This document shows positions 46,330 to 54,123 of a stretch of 64,000 nucleotides of DNA, piece after piece. Positions within the stretch are counted from its first letter, which is position 1, and each line of letters starts with the position of its first letter. The stretch is from assembly GCF_024197615.1 (NCBI RefSeq), contig NZ_JAKUKE010000003.1:465192-529191 (forward strand), in the 5' to 3' direction. A program made the position numbers and the translations under genes. The notes beneath the pieces were generated by a model. The model was not told the DNA's origin. It saw nothing but the letters and a program-made list of their open reading frames with translations, and made no database searches. The stretch comes from Desulfuromonas sp. KJ2020 (GTDB lineage: Bacteria; Desulfobacterota; Desulfuromonadia; Desulfuromonadales; SZUA-540).

Positions 46330-47244
46330 TTGACTTCAGCAAAACGAAAATTGGCTCTACTTGGCGCGAATGGCATGTTAGCCACGGCGATTAAAAAACT
46401 GGCACCGATAAATTGCCAAATACAATCCTACGATTTGCCTGATTTCGACATAACCAACCGGACACAGGTTCTTGCTCTGCAGGACAGTGTCCCTGACATT
46501 ATTCTCAACTGCGCCGCCTATACCAACGTTGATGGTTGTGAGACTCAACATGAATTGGCCATGCAGGTTAATGGCGAAGGGCCTGGGCTATTGGCCCAGT
46601 TGGCGTCAGCGATAGATGCCGTGTTGGTGCATGTGTCCACGGACTTTGTCTTCTCCGGGGATAAAAGGGAACCCTACCACGAAGAGGACCCCACCGGGCC
46701 CCTGTCTGTCTATGGCCAGAGCAAATTTCTTGGCGAGCAGAGAATCATCGAGTCCGGCTTGAAGAAGTATTTCATTGTCCGCACCAGTTGGTTATATGGC
46801 CTTGGCGGCAGCAATTTTGTCGAGACCATGATTCGTCTGGCTAAAGAACGTACAGAGCTCAAAGTGGTCGACGACCAGCGGGGGACTCCGACCTGGACCG
46901 ATGATCTGGCCGAGGCAATCTTCACACTATTGACCTTAGTTGACGCTCCTCACGCCTCACCCCTCACCCCTCCCAGCCCCTACGGTCTTTACCATTTTTC
47001 CAACGAAGGCGCATGTAGCTGGTATCAGTTCGCGGCGGAGATTATAGCTCAAGCGTCTAAGTCCGAAAGTTTGAAAGTTGAAAACATTCTGCCAATTCCA
47101 ACAGAAGAATATCCCTTGCCAGCCCATAGACCGAAGTATTCCGTACTGTCAAAAGAGAAGTATAAGGTGGCGACAGGAATGCAGGTTCCGGAGTGGCGGG
47201 AGAGTTTGCGGAAATATTTTGGGGATAGAACACATAGGGTTTAA
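46330..47244 (+). CDS. rfbD: dTDP-4-dehydrorhamnose reductase
   Basis: 304 residues from a TTG at 46330 (GAGGT 8 nt upstream). SDR with LLGANGMLATAI, NCAAYTNVDGCE, STDFVFSGDK and YGQSKFLGEQ (YxxxK). Last step of dTDP-L-rhamnose synthesis. Residues about 206-217 (APHASPLTPPSP) are an insert absent from the usual sequence and are encoded by a 7-bp repeat of the type found in the spacers. Confidence 0.93.
   Translation: MTSAKRKLALLGANGMLATAIKKLAPINCQIQSYDLPDFDITNRTQVLALQDSVPDIILNCAAYTNVDGCETQHELAMQVNGEGPGLLAQLASAIDAVLVHVSTDFVFSGDKREPYHEEDPTGPLSVYGQSKFLGEQRIIESGLKKYFIVRTSWLYGLGGSNFVETMIRLAKERTELKVVDDQRGTPTWTDDLAEAIFTLLTLVDAPHASPLTPPSPYGLYHFSNEGACSWYQFAAEIIAQASKSESLKVENILPIPTEEYPLPAHRPKYSVLSKEKYKVATGMQVPEWRESLRKYFGDRTHRV
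46945..46972 (+). repeat. 7-bp tandem repeat inside rfbD
   Basis: Four units GCTCCTC, ACGCCTC, ACCCCTC, ACCCCTC within the coding region. Since 7 is not a multiple of 3, loss or gain of one unit would shift the frame. Confidence 0.85.
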
Positions 47245-47330
47245 CAGGGATAAAAGAGATGAACAGGATAAAGCAAAGATCTTGTTCTGGGATTTGACCC
47301 CATCCCCTGTATCCCTCGCATCCCTGTAAT
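47243..47330 (+). repeat. imperfect inverted repeat after rfbD
   Basis: The left side (from the rfbD stop, ACAGGGAT at 47244-47251, then GAACAGGAT) pairs with the right side (ATCCCCTGTATCCCT, ATCCCTGT at 47320-47327). It forms a long imperfect hairpin filling most of the 104-nt rfbD-rfbA spacer. The A/T after each GGG gives it the same low-complexity character as the 7-bp repeats. Confidence 0.7.
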
Positions 47331-47348
47331 AATTTTCAGGAGGTTCAG

Positions 47349-48227
47349 GTGACTGGAATCAAAAAAGGTATCGTGCTCGCCGGTGGGGCCGGTACACGGC
47401 TTTACCCGCTGACCCTGATCGCCAGCAAGCAGCTGCAGCCGGTTTACGACAAGCCGATGATTTATTATCCCCTGGCCACGTTGATGACGGCAGGCATCCG
47501 GGATATTCTCATCATCTCCACCCCTCTGGATACGCCGCGTTTCAGGGAACTTCTGGGCGACGGCTCCCGGTTTGGGATACGCCTGTCCTATGCGGTACAG
47601 CCCGAACCCAAGGGCATTGCCCAGGCTTTTCTGGTCGGGGAGGATTTTATCGCTGGAGACCCGGTCTGCCTGATCCTTGGAGACAATATTTTCTATGGAA
47701 AAATGGGACTGGATCGCATTGTTCAGGATTTTTCCTCAGGAGCTCGTGTATTCGGATATCCCGTGGCTGATCCTGAGCGCTATGGGGTGGTTGAATTTGA
47801 TAAAGACGGCCAGGTTCTGAGCATTGAAGAGAAACCTCCAAAGCCCAAATCCCACTATGCCGTTCCCGGGCTCTATCTCTTCGATGGTAAGGTGTCCGAG
47901 CTGGTTCGTCTCCAGAAGCCCTCTACACGGGGGGAGCTTGAAATCACCGACCTCAATATGGCATACCTGCGCCGAGGCGAACTGGCCGTGGAAAAACTCG
48001 GGCGTGGTATCGCCTGGTTGGATACCGGCACCCACACGAGCCTGCTCGAAGCCAGTCATTTTATCGGCACCTTGGAAGCACGCCAGGGACTCAAGATCGC
48101 CTGCCTCGAAGAAGTCGCCTTCATGAAAGGTTTTTTGACCCGTACGGAGATGGAAAAAGTCATCGCCCAAACCCCCATGTCGAGTTATCGGGAGTATCTG
48201 GAAAGGGTGGTAAGGGACGAGTGTTAA
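47349..48227 (+). CDS. rfbA: glucose-1-phosphate thymidylyltransferase
   Basis: 292 residues from a GTG at 47349 (CAGGAGG upstream). Signature [11 protein letters not shown], then [15 protein letters not shown] and LGDNIFYG. First step of dTDP-L-rhamnose synthesis. Its TAA stop (48225-48227) ends the first unit of a 7-bp repeat. Confidence 0.97.
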   Translation: MTGIKKGIVLAGGAGTRLYPLTLIASKQLQPVYDKPMIYYPLATLMTAGIRDILIISTPLDTPRFRELLGDGSRFGIRLSYAVQPEPKGIAQAFLVGEDFIAGDPVCLILGDNIFYGKMGLDRIVQDFSSGARVFGYPVADPERYGVVEFDKDGQVLSIEEKPPKPKSHYAVPGLYLFDGKVSELVRLQKPSTRGELEITDLNMAYLRRGELAVEKLGRGIAWLDTGTHTSLLEASHFIGTLEARQGLKIACLEEVAFMKGFLTRTEMEKVIAQTPMSSYREYLERVVRDEC

Positions 48228-48269
48228 GTGTTAAGTCCCTAAATCTTGAAACTTAAAACCTGAAACTTA
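48221..48269 (+). repeat. degenerate 7-bp tandem repeat at rfbA stop
   Basis: Seven units: GTGTTAA, GTGTTAA, GTCCCTA, AATCTTG, AAACTTA, AAACCTG, AAACTTA. It fills the rfbA-rfbC spacer exactly up to the last four bases before ATG 48274, leaving no normal ribosome binding site for rfbC. Confidence 0.85.
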
Positions 48270-48273
48270 TGCC

Positions 48274-48825
48274 ATGAACGTAATCCAAACCGAAATCCCC
48301 GACGTCTTAATCCTCGAACCCCAAGTCTTTGGCGACGAACGGGGGTTTTTCTATGAAAGTTACAACGAACGCGTTTTCCGCGAGGCAACGGGTTTGGAGG
48401 TTTCGTTCGTGCAGGACAACCATTCCCGCTCGGTACATGGGGTTCTGCGCGGCCTGCACTATCAATTACCTCCGGCGGCCCAGGGCAAGCTTGTGCGTTG
48501 CACCGTCGGTGAAGTGTTCGATGTGGCGGTGGATATCCGTCAAAGTTCGGCCAGCTTCGGCAAGTGGGTGGGGGTGTGTCTTTCTGCCGAGAACAGAAGG
48601 CAACTGTGGATTCCAGAGGGGTTCGCCCATGGATTTCTGGTGGTGTCCGAAGTAGCCGAGTTTCTTTATAAGACAACGAACTTTTATGCTCCTGCTCTGG
48701 AAAGAACCATTCGGTGGGATGATCCCGAACTGAAAATTGACTGGCCGTCAACTGGCACGAATCCTGTGCTGGCACCAAAAGACATGCTCGGCAAAAGTGT
48801 ATCTGAGGTTGAGGTGTTTGCCTGA
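48274..48825 (+). CDS. rfbC: dTDP-4-dehydrorhamnose 3,5-epimerase
   Basis: 183 residues, cupin fold. Catalytic His in GVLRGLHYQLPP, and DVAVDIRQSSASFGKWVG plus EGFAHGFLV are typical. Third step of dTDP-L-rhamnose synthesis. Only the repeat tract lies upstream, so translation may depend on coupling with rfbA. Confidence 0.96.
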   Translation: MNVIQTEIPDVLILEPQVFGDERGFFYESYNERVFREATGLEVSFVQDNHSRSVHGVLRGLHYQLPPAAQGKLVRCTVGEVFDVAVDIRQSSASFGKWVGVCLSAENRRQLWIPEGFAHGFLVVSEVAEFLYKTTNFYAPALERTIRWDDPELKIDWPSTGTNPVLAPKDMLGKSVSEVEVFA

Positions 48826-48926
48826 AAGAGAAAGCCCGCTTCTCCTTGTCCCATCAGGAAAAACCTGATTGACCCTCTCCCTCTTTTGGCCTACCATGCC
48901 CCATTCTGTAGCAAGGAGGCAGGCTT

Positions 48927-50060
48927 ATTCGTATCGCGGTTATCCACGACTGGCTGGTCGTCAATGCCGGTGCTGAAAAGGTCCTTGAACAGATCCTCCG
49001 GATCTATCCCGAGGCGGATCTTTTCGCCACGGTTGATTTCCTGCCCCAACAAGACCGGGCTGTCATTCTTCATAAAAAGGTGCAGACCACTTTTATTCAA
49101 AAGCTCCCGCTGGCCCGCCAACATTACCGCCACTATCTGCCACTGATGCCTCTGGCCATCGAGCAGCTTGACCTCTCCGCCTACGATCTGGTGATCTCCA
49201 GTTCTCATGCTGTGGCCAAAGGGGTCATTACCGGGCCGGACCAGGTGCATGTCTGCCTCTGTTATTCTCCCATGCGCTATGCCTGGGATCTGCAGCACCA
49301 GTATCTGCGCGAAAGCGGGTTGACCACCGGGATCAGAAGCTGGGCCGTTCGCGCCATGCTGCACCGCCTGCGACAATGGGATTATCGAACCGCCCAAAAC
49401 GTGGATCACTTTATTGCGATTTCCCAGTTTGTGCAGCGCCGCATCTGGAAGGCGTATCGACGTGAATCGACGGTCCTCTATCCGCCGGTGGATACCGATT
49501 ATTTCACCCCCGGGGCACAGAAAGAAGATTTTTACTTCACCGCCTCGCGGCTGGTGCCCTACAAGCGCATCGACCTGATTGTGGAGGCTTTCAAGCAGTT
49601 GCCCGATAAAAAGCTGGTGGTCATCGGCGATGGGCCGGAGATGGGGAAAATCAGGGAAAAGGCCGGCCACAACGTCCAGCTCCTCGGCCATCAGCCCAAA
49701 GAGGTGCTCAAAGACCATCTCCAGCGGGCCAGGGCTTTTATCTTTGTGGCGGAAGAAGATTTCGGCATCGCCCCTTTAGAGGCGCAGGCCTGTGGTACAC
49801 CGGTCATTGCCTTCGGCAAGGGCGGTACCCTGGAAACACTTCGGTGCACCGAGGCAGAGGCAGAGCGGCCGACCGCCGTCTTTTTTCAGCAGCAGGAGGC
49901 CGCTTCCCTGCTGGGGGCGCTGGAAACGTTCGAACAGAAATGCGCCGCCTTTCAGCCCGCAAATTGTCGACAAAACGCCCAGCGCTTTTCCGTCGGGTCT
50001 TTTGTTGAACAGTTTCGTAATCTTGTTATTGATATTCAACGGCGTGATGGACCCGCCTGA
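48927..50060 (+). CDS. family 4 glycosyltransferase with ATT start codon
   Basis: 377 residues if it starts at ATT 48927. A perfect AAGGAGG (48913-48919) lies 7 nt upstream, and the following codons give RIAVIHDWLVVNAGAEKVLE, the standard N-terminus of this GT4 family (WbaZ-like mannosyltransferases). An in-frame TAG at 48909 blocks anything earlier and the next ATG/GTG/TTG is GTG 49080, which would delete the first 51 residues. Other motifs: YDLVISSSHAVAKGV, PPVDTDYF, YFTASRLVPYKRIDLIVEAF and EEDFGIAPLEAQACGTPVI. Predicted to start or extend the O-chain. Confidence 0.85.
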   Translation: MRIAVIHDWLVVNAGAEKVLEQILRIYPEADLFATVDFLPQQDRAVILHKKVQTTFIQKLPLARQHYRHYLPLMPLAIEQLDLSAYDLVISSSHAVAKGVITGPDQVHVCLCYSPMRYAWDLQHQYLRESGLTTGIRSWAVRAMLHRLRQWDYRTAQNVDHFIAISQFVQRRIWKAYRRESTVLYPPVDTDYFTPGAQKEDFYFTASRLVPYKRIDLIVEAFKQLPDKKLVVIGDGPEMGKIREKAGHNVQLLGHQPKEVLKDHLQRARAFIFVAEEDFGIAPLEAQACGTPVIAFGKGGTLETLRCTEAEAERPTAVFFQQQEAASLLGALETFEQKCAAFQPANCRQNAQRFSVGSFVEQFRNLVIDIQRRDGPA

Positions 50061-50083
50061 CCGTTCAGGAATCGTATTACCCT

Positions 50084-50875
50084 ATGTTGATGTTAAAAGC
50101 CCTGTGGGCTTATCGTGCTTTTATAACGGGCAGCGTCAAACGCGAATTTCAGTCCAAATACCGTAACTCCCTGCTCGGAGCAGCCTGGACGGTGCTCAAC
50201 CCCCTGGCCATGATCATCGTCTATACGGTGATCTTCTCCCAGGTCATGCAGGCCAAACTGCCCGGCATCGATTCAACCTTTGCCTACAGCATCTATCTGT
50301 GCGCGGGTATTCTGACCTGGGGGCTTTTCGCCGACATTGTCGGACGAGGACAGAATGTCTTCCTCGAACATGCCAACCTCATCAAAAAACTAAGTTTTCC
50401 CCGCATTTCTCTACCCGTCATCGTGGTCCTCAATGCCAGCCTGAACTTCGCCATCATCTTTGGCCTGTTCACTCTCTTTCTGATCGTCAGCGGCAATTTC
50501 CCCGGCTGGGCGTACCTGGCGGTTTTTCCCGTCTTGCTCATCCAGATACTCTTCGCCATCGGGCTGGGCATCATCATCGGCGTATTGAATGTGTTTTTTC
50601 GCGATGTCGGCCACTTTTTCGGTATTTTTCTCCAGTTCTGGTTCTGGCTGACCCCCATCGTCTATCCCGCGACCATTCTCCCGGATGAGGCCAGACCCAT
50701 TCTGGCTTATAACCCGATGATGACCTTCATCTCCGCCTACCAGAACATCATGGTTAACGGCACTTGGCCCCATTGGCACGATTTCATCGGCGTCACCCTG
50801 GTCAGCTTGGGACTCTGCGTATTCGGGATGCGTCTGTTTCGCAAGCGCGCCGGCGAGATGGTGGATGAGCTGTAG
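50084..50875 (+). CDS. wzm: O-antigen ABC transporter permease
   Basis: 263 residues, six predicted helices. ABC-2 type: the N-terminal KREFQSKYRNSLLGAAWTVL amphipathic region and FWLTPIVYPATILPDEARP near the last helices are typical of Wzm/TagG. It exports a finished undecaprenyl-linked polysaccharide. Confidence 0.94.
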   Translation: MLMLKALWAYRAFITGSVKREFQSKYRNSLLGAAWTVLNPLAMIIVYTVIFSQVMQAKLPGIDSTFAYSIYLCAGILTWGLFADIVGRGQNVFLEHANLIKKLSFPRISLPVIVVLNASLNFAIIFGLFTLFLIVSGNFPGWAYLAVFPVLLIQILFAIGLGIIIGVLNVFFRDVGHFFGIFLQFWFWLTPIVYPATILPDEARPILAYNPMMTFISAYQNIMVNGTWPHWHDFIGVTLVSLGLCVFGMRLFRKRAGEMVDEL

Positions 50876-50910
50876 GGATAGCAAAGGGTGAGGAGTAAAG
50901 GGAAAGAAGG
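50876..50910 (+). repeat. degenerate 7-bp repeat between wzm and wzt
   Basis: Units such as GTGAGGA, GTAAAGG, GAAAGAA, right after the wzm stop. It is the complement-type sequence of the CCTTACCCCTC units near lysS and in rfbD. It also supplies the purine-rich region before wzt. Confidence 0.65.
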
Positions 50911-50916
50911 GTTTTA

Positions 50917-52209
50917 ATGGGATCGATTCGCGTTACACAACTGGGCAAGGCCTATAAACAATATTCTACTCGCTGGTCGCGGCTGCTTGAGTGGGCGCTC
51001 CCTTTTCTAGGCGAGAGGCACCAGAAAAAGTGGGTCCTCAAGGATGTCAGTTTTACCGTCGAGCCCGGCGAGGCCGTCGGGATCATCGGAGTAAACGGCG
51101 CCGGTAAAAGCACCCTGCTCAAGATGATAACCGGAACCACGCAGCCGACATCCGGCAAGATCGAGATTACCGGGCGGGTTGCCGCCCTTCTTGAGCTCGG
51201 GATGGGGTTTCATCCCGAATTCACTGGTCGCCAGAATGTCTATATGTCCGGGCAATTGCTGGGGTTAACCGTCGAGGAAATCGCCCAGCTCATGCCCGAT
51301 ATCGAAGCCTTTGCCGAAATTGGCGACTACATCGATCAGCCGGTCCGGGTGTATTCCAGTGGTATGCAGGTACGTCTCGCTTTTAGTGTCGCAACTGCTA
51401 TTCGCCCCGATATATTGATCGTTGATGAAGCTCTTTCCGTTGGGGATAAATATTTTTCTCAGAAATCTTTTTATCGGATTCAGACTTTCCTAGAGCAAGG
51501 GACGACCCTTTTGTTTGTCTCACATGATGCCACGGCTGTTAAAGCCCTCTGCGATAAGGCATTGTTGCTGGATAACGGCAAGGTGTGCATGTGGGCTGAT
51601 CCCGAAACAGTTATCGATCGTTATAATGGTATGATTTTAGAAAATTCCAATAACTTGAAATTCACGGAAGTGAAGGGTTTAAGCACAACTGATGAGTCAG
51701 ATAATTATGTGCCTGAGCTCCGGTATGTAGATGGTTTTAAGGCGATGCATGCCCAAATCGACACAGGGGAGATCCTCCTCGTTGACTTTAGGGTGTTTGA
51801 TCGGAGGGGACGGCAAATAATTTCGGCCAGAACGGGGGATCGTGTTCAAATCAAATACAAAGTACAGGCCAAAACTGATCTGGAAGATTTGTACTTTGGC
51901 ATTTCTCTGCGGAATAATCTTGCCATCTCTATTTTTAATACAAACTCCTATGCGTTAGGGCAACAACCGTTCTCCCTTGGGCGCAATCAATTAGCAGAAA
52001 TAATCTTTGAAATGCGCATCCCCATACAACTTGGTAATTATGGGCTCTGCATGGGAGTTGCATCCGGTGGGAATATGACAGGGAGTTTCGAACGATATTT
52101 GTTGAATGTCATAAATGCCGAAGTTCTTGAGGTTACTGGTGCCGGTGTACTTAGTCGATTCGGTGGAGTCGTTGATTTAGCACCTGAATATGCTGCCATA
52201 AAAGTTTAG
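50917..52209 (+). CDS. wzt: O-antigen ABC transporter ATPase with substrate-binding domain
   Basis: 430 residues. ATPase domain (1-240): Walker A GVNGAGKSTLLKM, signature YSSGMQVRLAFSVA, Walker B ILIVDEALSVGD. The C-terminal domain (about 255-430) is Wzt_C-like and would bind the modified end of the O-chain. Codon 150 onward is clearly more AT-rich than the first part, a mosaic join. A C-terminal domain that recognises a terminal modification fits the methyltransferase genes downstream. Confidence 0.94.
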   Translation: MGSIRVTQLGKAYKQYSTRWSRLLEWALPFLGERHQKKWVLKDVSFTVEPGEAVGIIGVNGAGKSTLLKMITGTTQPTSGKIEITGRVAALLELGMGFHPEFTGRQNVYMSGQLLGLTVEEIAQLMPDIEAFAEIGDYIDQPVRVYSSGMQVRLAFSVATAIRPDILIVDEALSVGDKYFSQKSFYRIQTFLEQGTTLLFVSHDATAVKALCDKALLLDNGKVCMWADPETVIDRYNGMILENSNNLKFTEVKGLSTTDESDNYVPELRYVDGFKAMHAQIDTGEILLVDFRVFDRRGRQIISARTGDRVQIKYKVQAKTDLEDLYFGISLRNNLAISIFNTNSYALGQQPFSLGRNQLAEIIFEMRIPIQLGNYGLCMGVASGGNMTGSFERYLLNVINAEVLEVTGAGVLSRFGGVVDLAPEYAAIKV

Positions 52210-52218
52210 GATTTAGGA
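52205..52218 (+). repeat. two 7-bp units at wzt stop
   Basis: TTTAGGA repeated twice; the wzt stop TAG (52207-52209) is in the first copy and the second supplies AGGA of the ribosome binding site for the next gene. Confidence 0.7.
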
Positions 52219-52226
52219 GCGTCGTT

Positions 52227-54116
52227 TTGAATTTTATAACTATAATGACAAGCAACTATGCTCTTAATGCTCAGCGACTTGTCAGGAGTTTGAAGCGGCA
52301 CCACCCTGAATGTACCATAACCGTCTTTAGCGATGATGTTACTCTAAAACCCTTTTTTGCCATTTTGGGCGCACGACTGGAGTTGTTGCCTGAGATTGCA
52401 ACCATGGGGGTAAAGCGCGCGAAATTTACGGCTTATAGTCGAGCTGCCCGAAAAGGCAGTTTTATCTATCTAGATGCAGACATAATAATAGTCAAACCAT
52501 TAATTGCCTTGATTGCAGTCGATTGTTTCACTGCTTGTCGCGATGATCTCAGAGAATGTTCCTTTATTTCAGATCCTATGCGGCCATGGAGTTCTTCTCC
52601 ACAATTATCTGGTGAAAACTATTTTAATAGTGGTGTATTTGCAGTTCCTTCAGGATTTTTTGAATTTTTTAGCGAAATAGAACAAGCCGCATGTGATAAC
52701 AATGAGTGGCTTCGATACGTAGTTCCAGGCAAGCTTTATGATAATCATTTTCTTTGTGCAAAAATTGCGCAATATCAAATACCTGTAAAATTTATCTCGG
52801 AATATGAATATAATTGGCAAGGTTTCAGGAATTTTGGTGAACTCAATTGTTATTTAGATGATGAATTAAACCTGAGGAACCAACAGGGCGGGATGCTGCG
52901 TCTTGTACATTTTGCAGGTGTTCGGGATATTGATGCTTATGTTTCGTCACTACCTCTAGATATTGTTCGGGTTTTGTCCCAACAGGTTGGGGGAGCGGAA
53001 ACTGGCTCTTTAGAGGTGATAACCACCGCGTTAAACTTAAGGTCTGGTCTTGAAGACCGACTTAAATTGATAATGGCCCGTTCCATGTGTCACCCTCCAG
53101 CAGAAAATATCACAAGACCCGGTGCAGAACTCTCCGTACTGACTGAGCCAGAATCCGTGGCGTCAATTGCCCTCTCTGTTCAAGAATCAGATTTTCTTTG
53201 GAATGGTTTAAAATGCGGATCGGCTTACTTCACCGCAGCGGAATACCAGAAACTTCGTGATTTCGTCGTTAAAGCGAATGTAGCCGCGGTCTTGGAGTTC
53301 GGGGCTGGTTATACCACGGTGCTTTTTGCTGACCTCGTCTCCAAACAGGTTGCGTTGGAAGGGTGGGATGGTCCTTGGCTCGAATATGCCCGCTCTAGGG
53401 GTGCTGATGCCCGGCTCGTCCCTTTCTCTGGGGAAACCGGTTTCGATGAGACTGCGATTATTGAAGGGTATAATATACTCTGTTCTATTGCTGGTAAGAG
53501 GATGATTTTCATCGATTCTCCTCAAGGCACGGCTAATCGTGCCAGGGTTGTCGAACAGATTGTATCGCATGCTCAAAATGCCGATTTTTACGTCGTCCAT
53601 GACTCCATCAGAGACTCATCTATCGTTTATCGCTTGTCCTCTGCCTTAAGGTTACAGGTCATAGAACATTTCCCCTCTCTGCGTGGGTTGACCATCCTGG
53701 GGAAAGATGGGTTTATTTTGAGCACAAAGCCACAGATAGAGCAATCTCTTCGCGACCGTGCCGCACAAATGCGATTTAAAGTGGACGTCTTGGAAAGATT
53801 GAGCGATGCCAGTGGAAGGTTGCAAAAGTTTTTTGTTCATTTAGAAAATATTGGAGAGGTAACCCTTGCCGCTTCAAGCGACGGGCTCGAGTTTTCCATG
53901 CACCTCTTGGGCGGATTGGACGAAATTGTTCAATGGGATACTCCTCGTTATACTTTGCCCGTTGATCTTTCGCCGACTGACCATGTCTCTTTTTGGGTTG
54001 AAGTTCCTTCGTGCACAACCGATGTAGCCTGGGTTTTTTTCGATTTTGTCAAAGAGGGCGAGTTTTGGTGGTCCGATATTACCAGCAACCCATGCCCAAG
54101 ACTCGCAATAGCGTGA
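52227..54116 (+). CDS. glycosyltransferase-like / methyltransferase-like fusion protein
   Basis: 629 residues, AT-rich, from a TTG at 52227 (TAGGAGC 7 nt upstream). The first about 250 residues resemble GT-A transferases: FITIMTSNYALNAQRLVRSL, then FIYLDADIIIVKPL (DxD-like) and FNSGVFAVPSG. Residues about 345-505 have a Rossmann-type methyltransferase-like core (VLEFGAGYTTVLFADLV, FIDSPQGTANRARVV, DFYVVHDSIRD). Residues about 510-629 (start near ASGRLQKFFVHL) are an unrecognised domain with beta character. I do not know this architecture. Confidence 0.65.
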   Translation: MNFITIMTSNYALNAQRLVRSLKRHHPECTITVFSDDVTLKPFFAILGARLELLPEIATMGVKRAKFTAYSRAARKGSFIYLDADIIIVKPLIALIAVDCFTACRDDLRECSFISDPMRPWSSSPQLSGENYFNSGVFAVPSGFFEFFSEIEQAACDNNEWLRYVVPGKLYDNHFLCAKIAQYQIPVKFISEYEYNWQGFRNFGELNCYLDDELNLRNQQGGMLRLVHFAGVRDIDAYVSSLPLDIVRVLSQQVGGAETGSLEVITTALNLRSGLEDRLKLIMARSMCHPPAENITRPGAELSVLTEPESVASIALSVQESDFLWNGLKCGSAYFTAAEYQKLRDFVVKANVAAVLEFGAGYTTVLFADLVSKQVALEGWDGPWLEYARSRGADARLVPFSGETGFDETAIIEGYNILCSIAGKRMIFIDSPQGTANRARVVEQIVSHAQNADFYVVHDSIRDSSIVYRLSSALRLQVIEHFPSLRGLTILGKDGFILSTKPQIEQSLRDRAAQMRFKVDVLERLSDASGRLQKFFVHLENIGEVTLAASSDGLEFSMHLLGGLDEIVQWDTPRYTLPVDLSPTDHVSFWVEVPSCTTDVAWVFFDFVKEGEFWWSDITSNPCPRLAIA

Positions 54117-54123
54117 CTTTATT

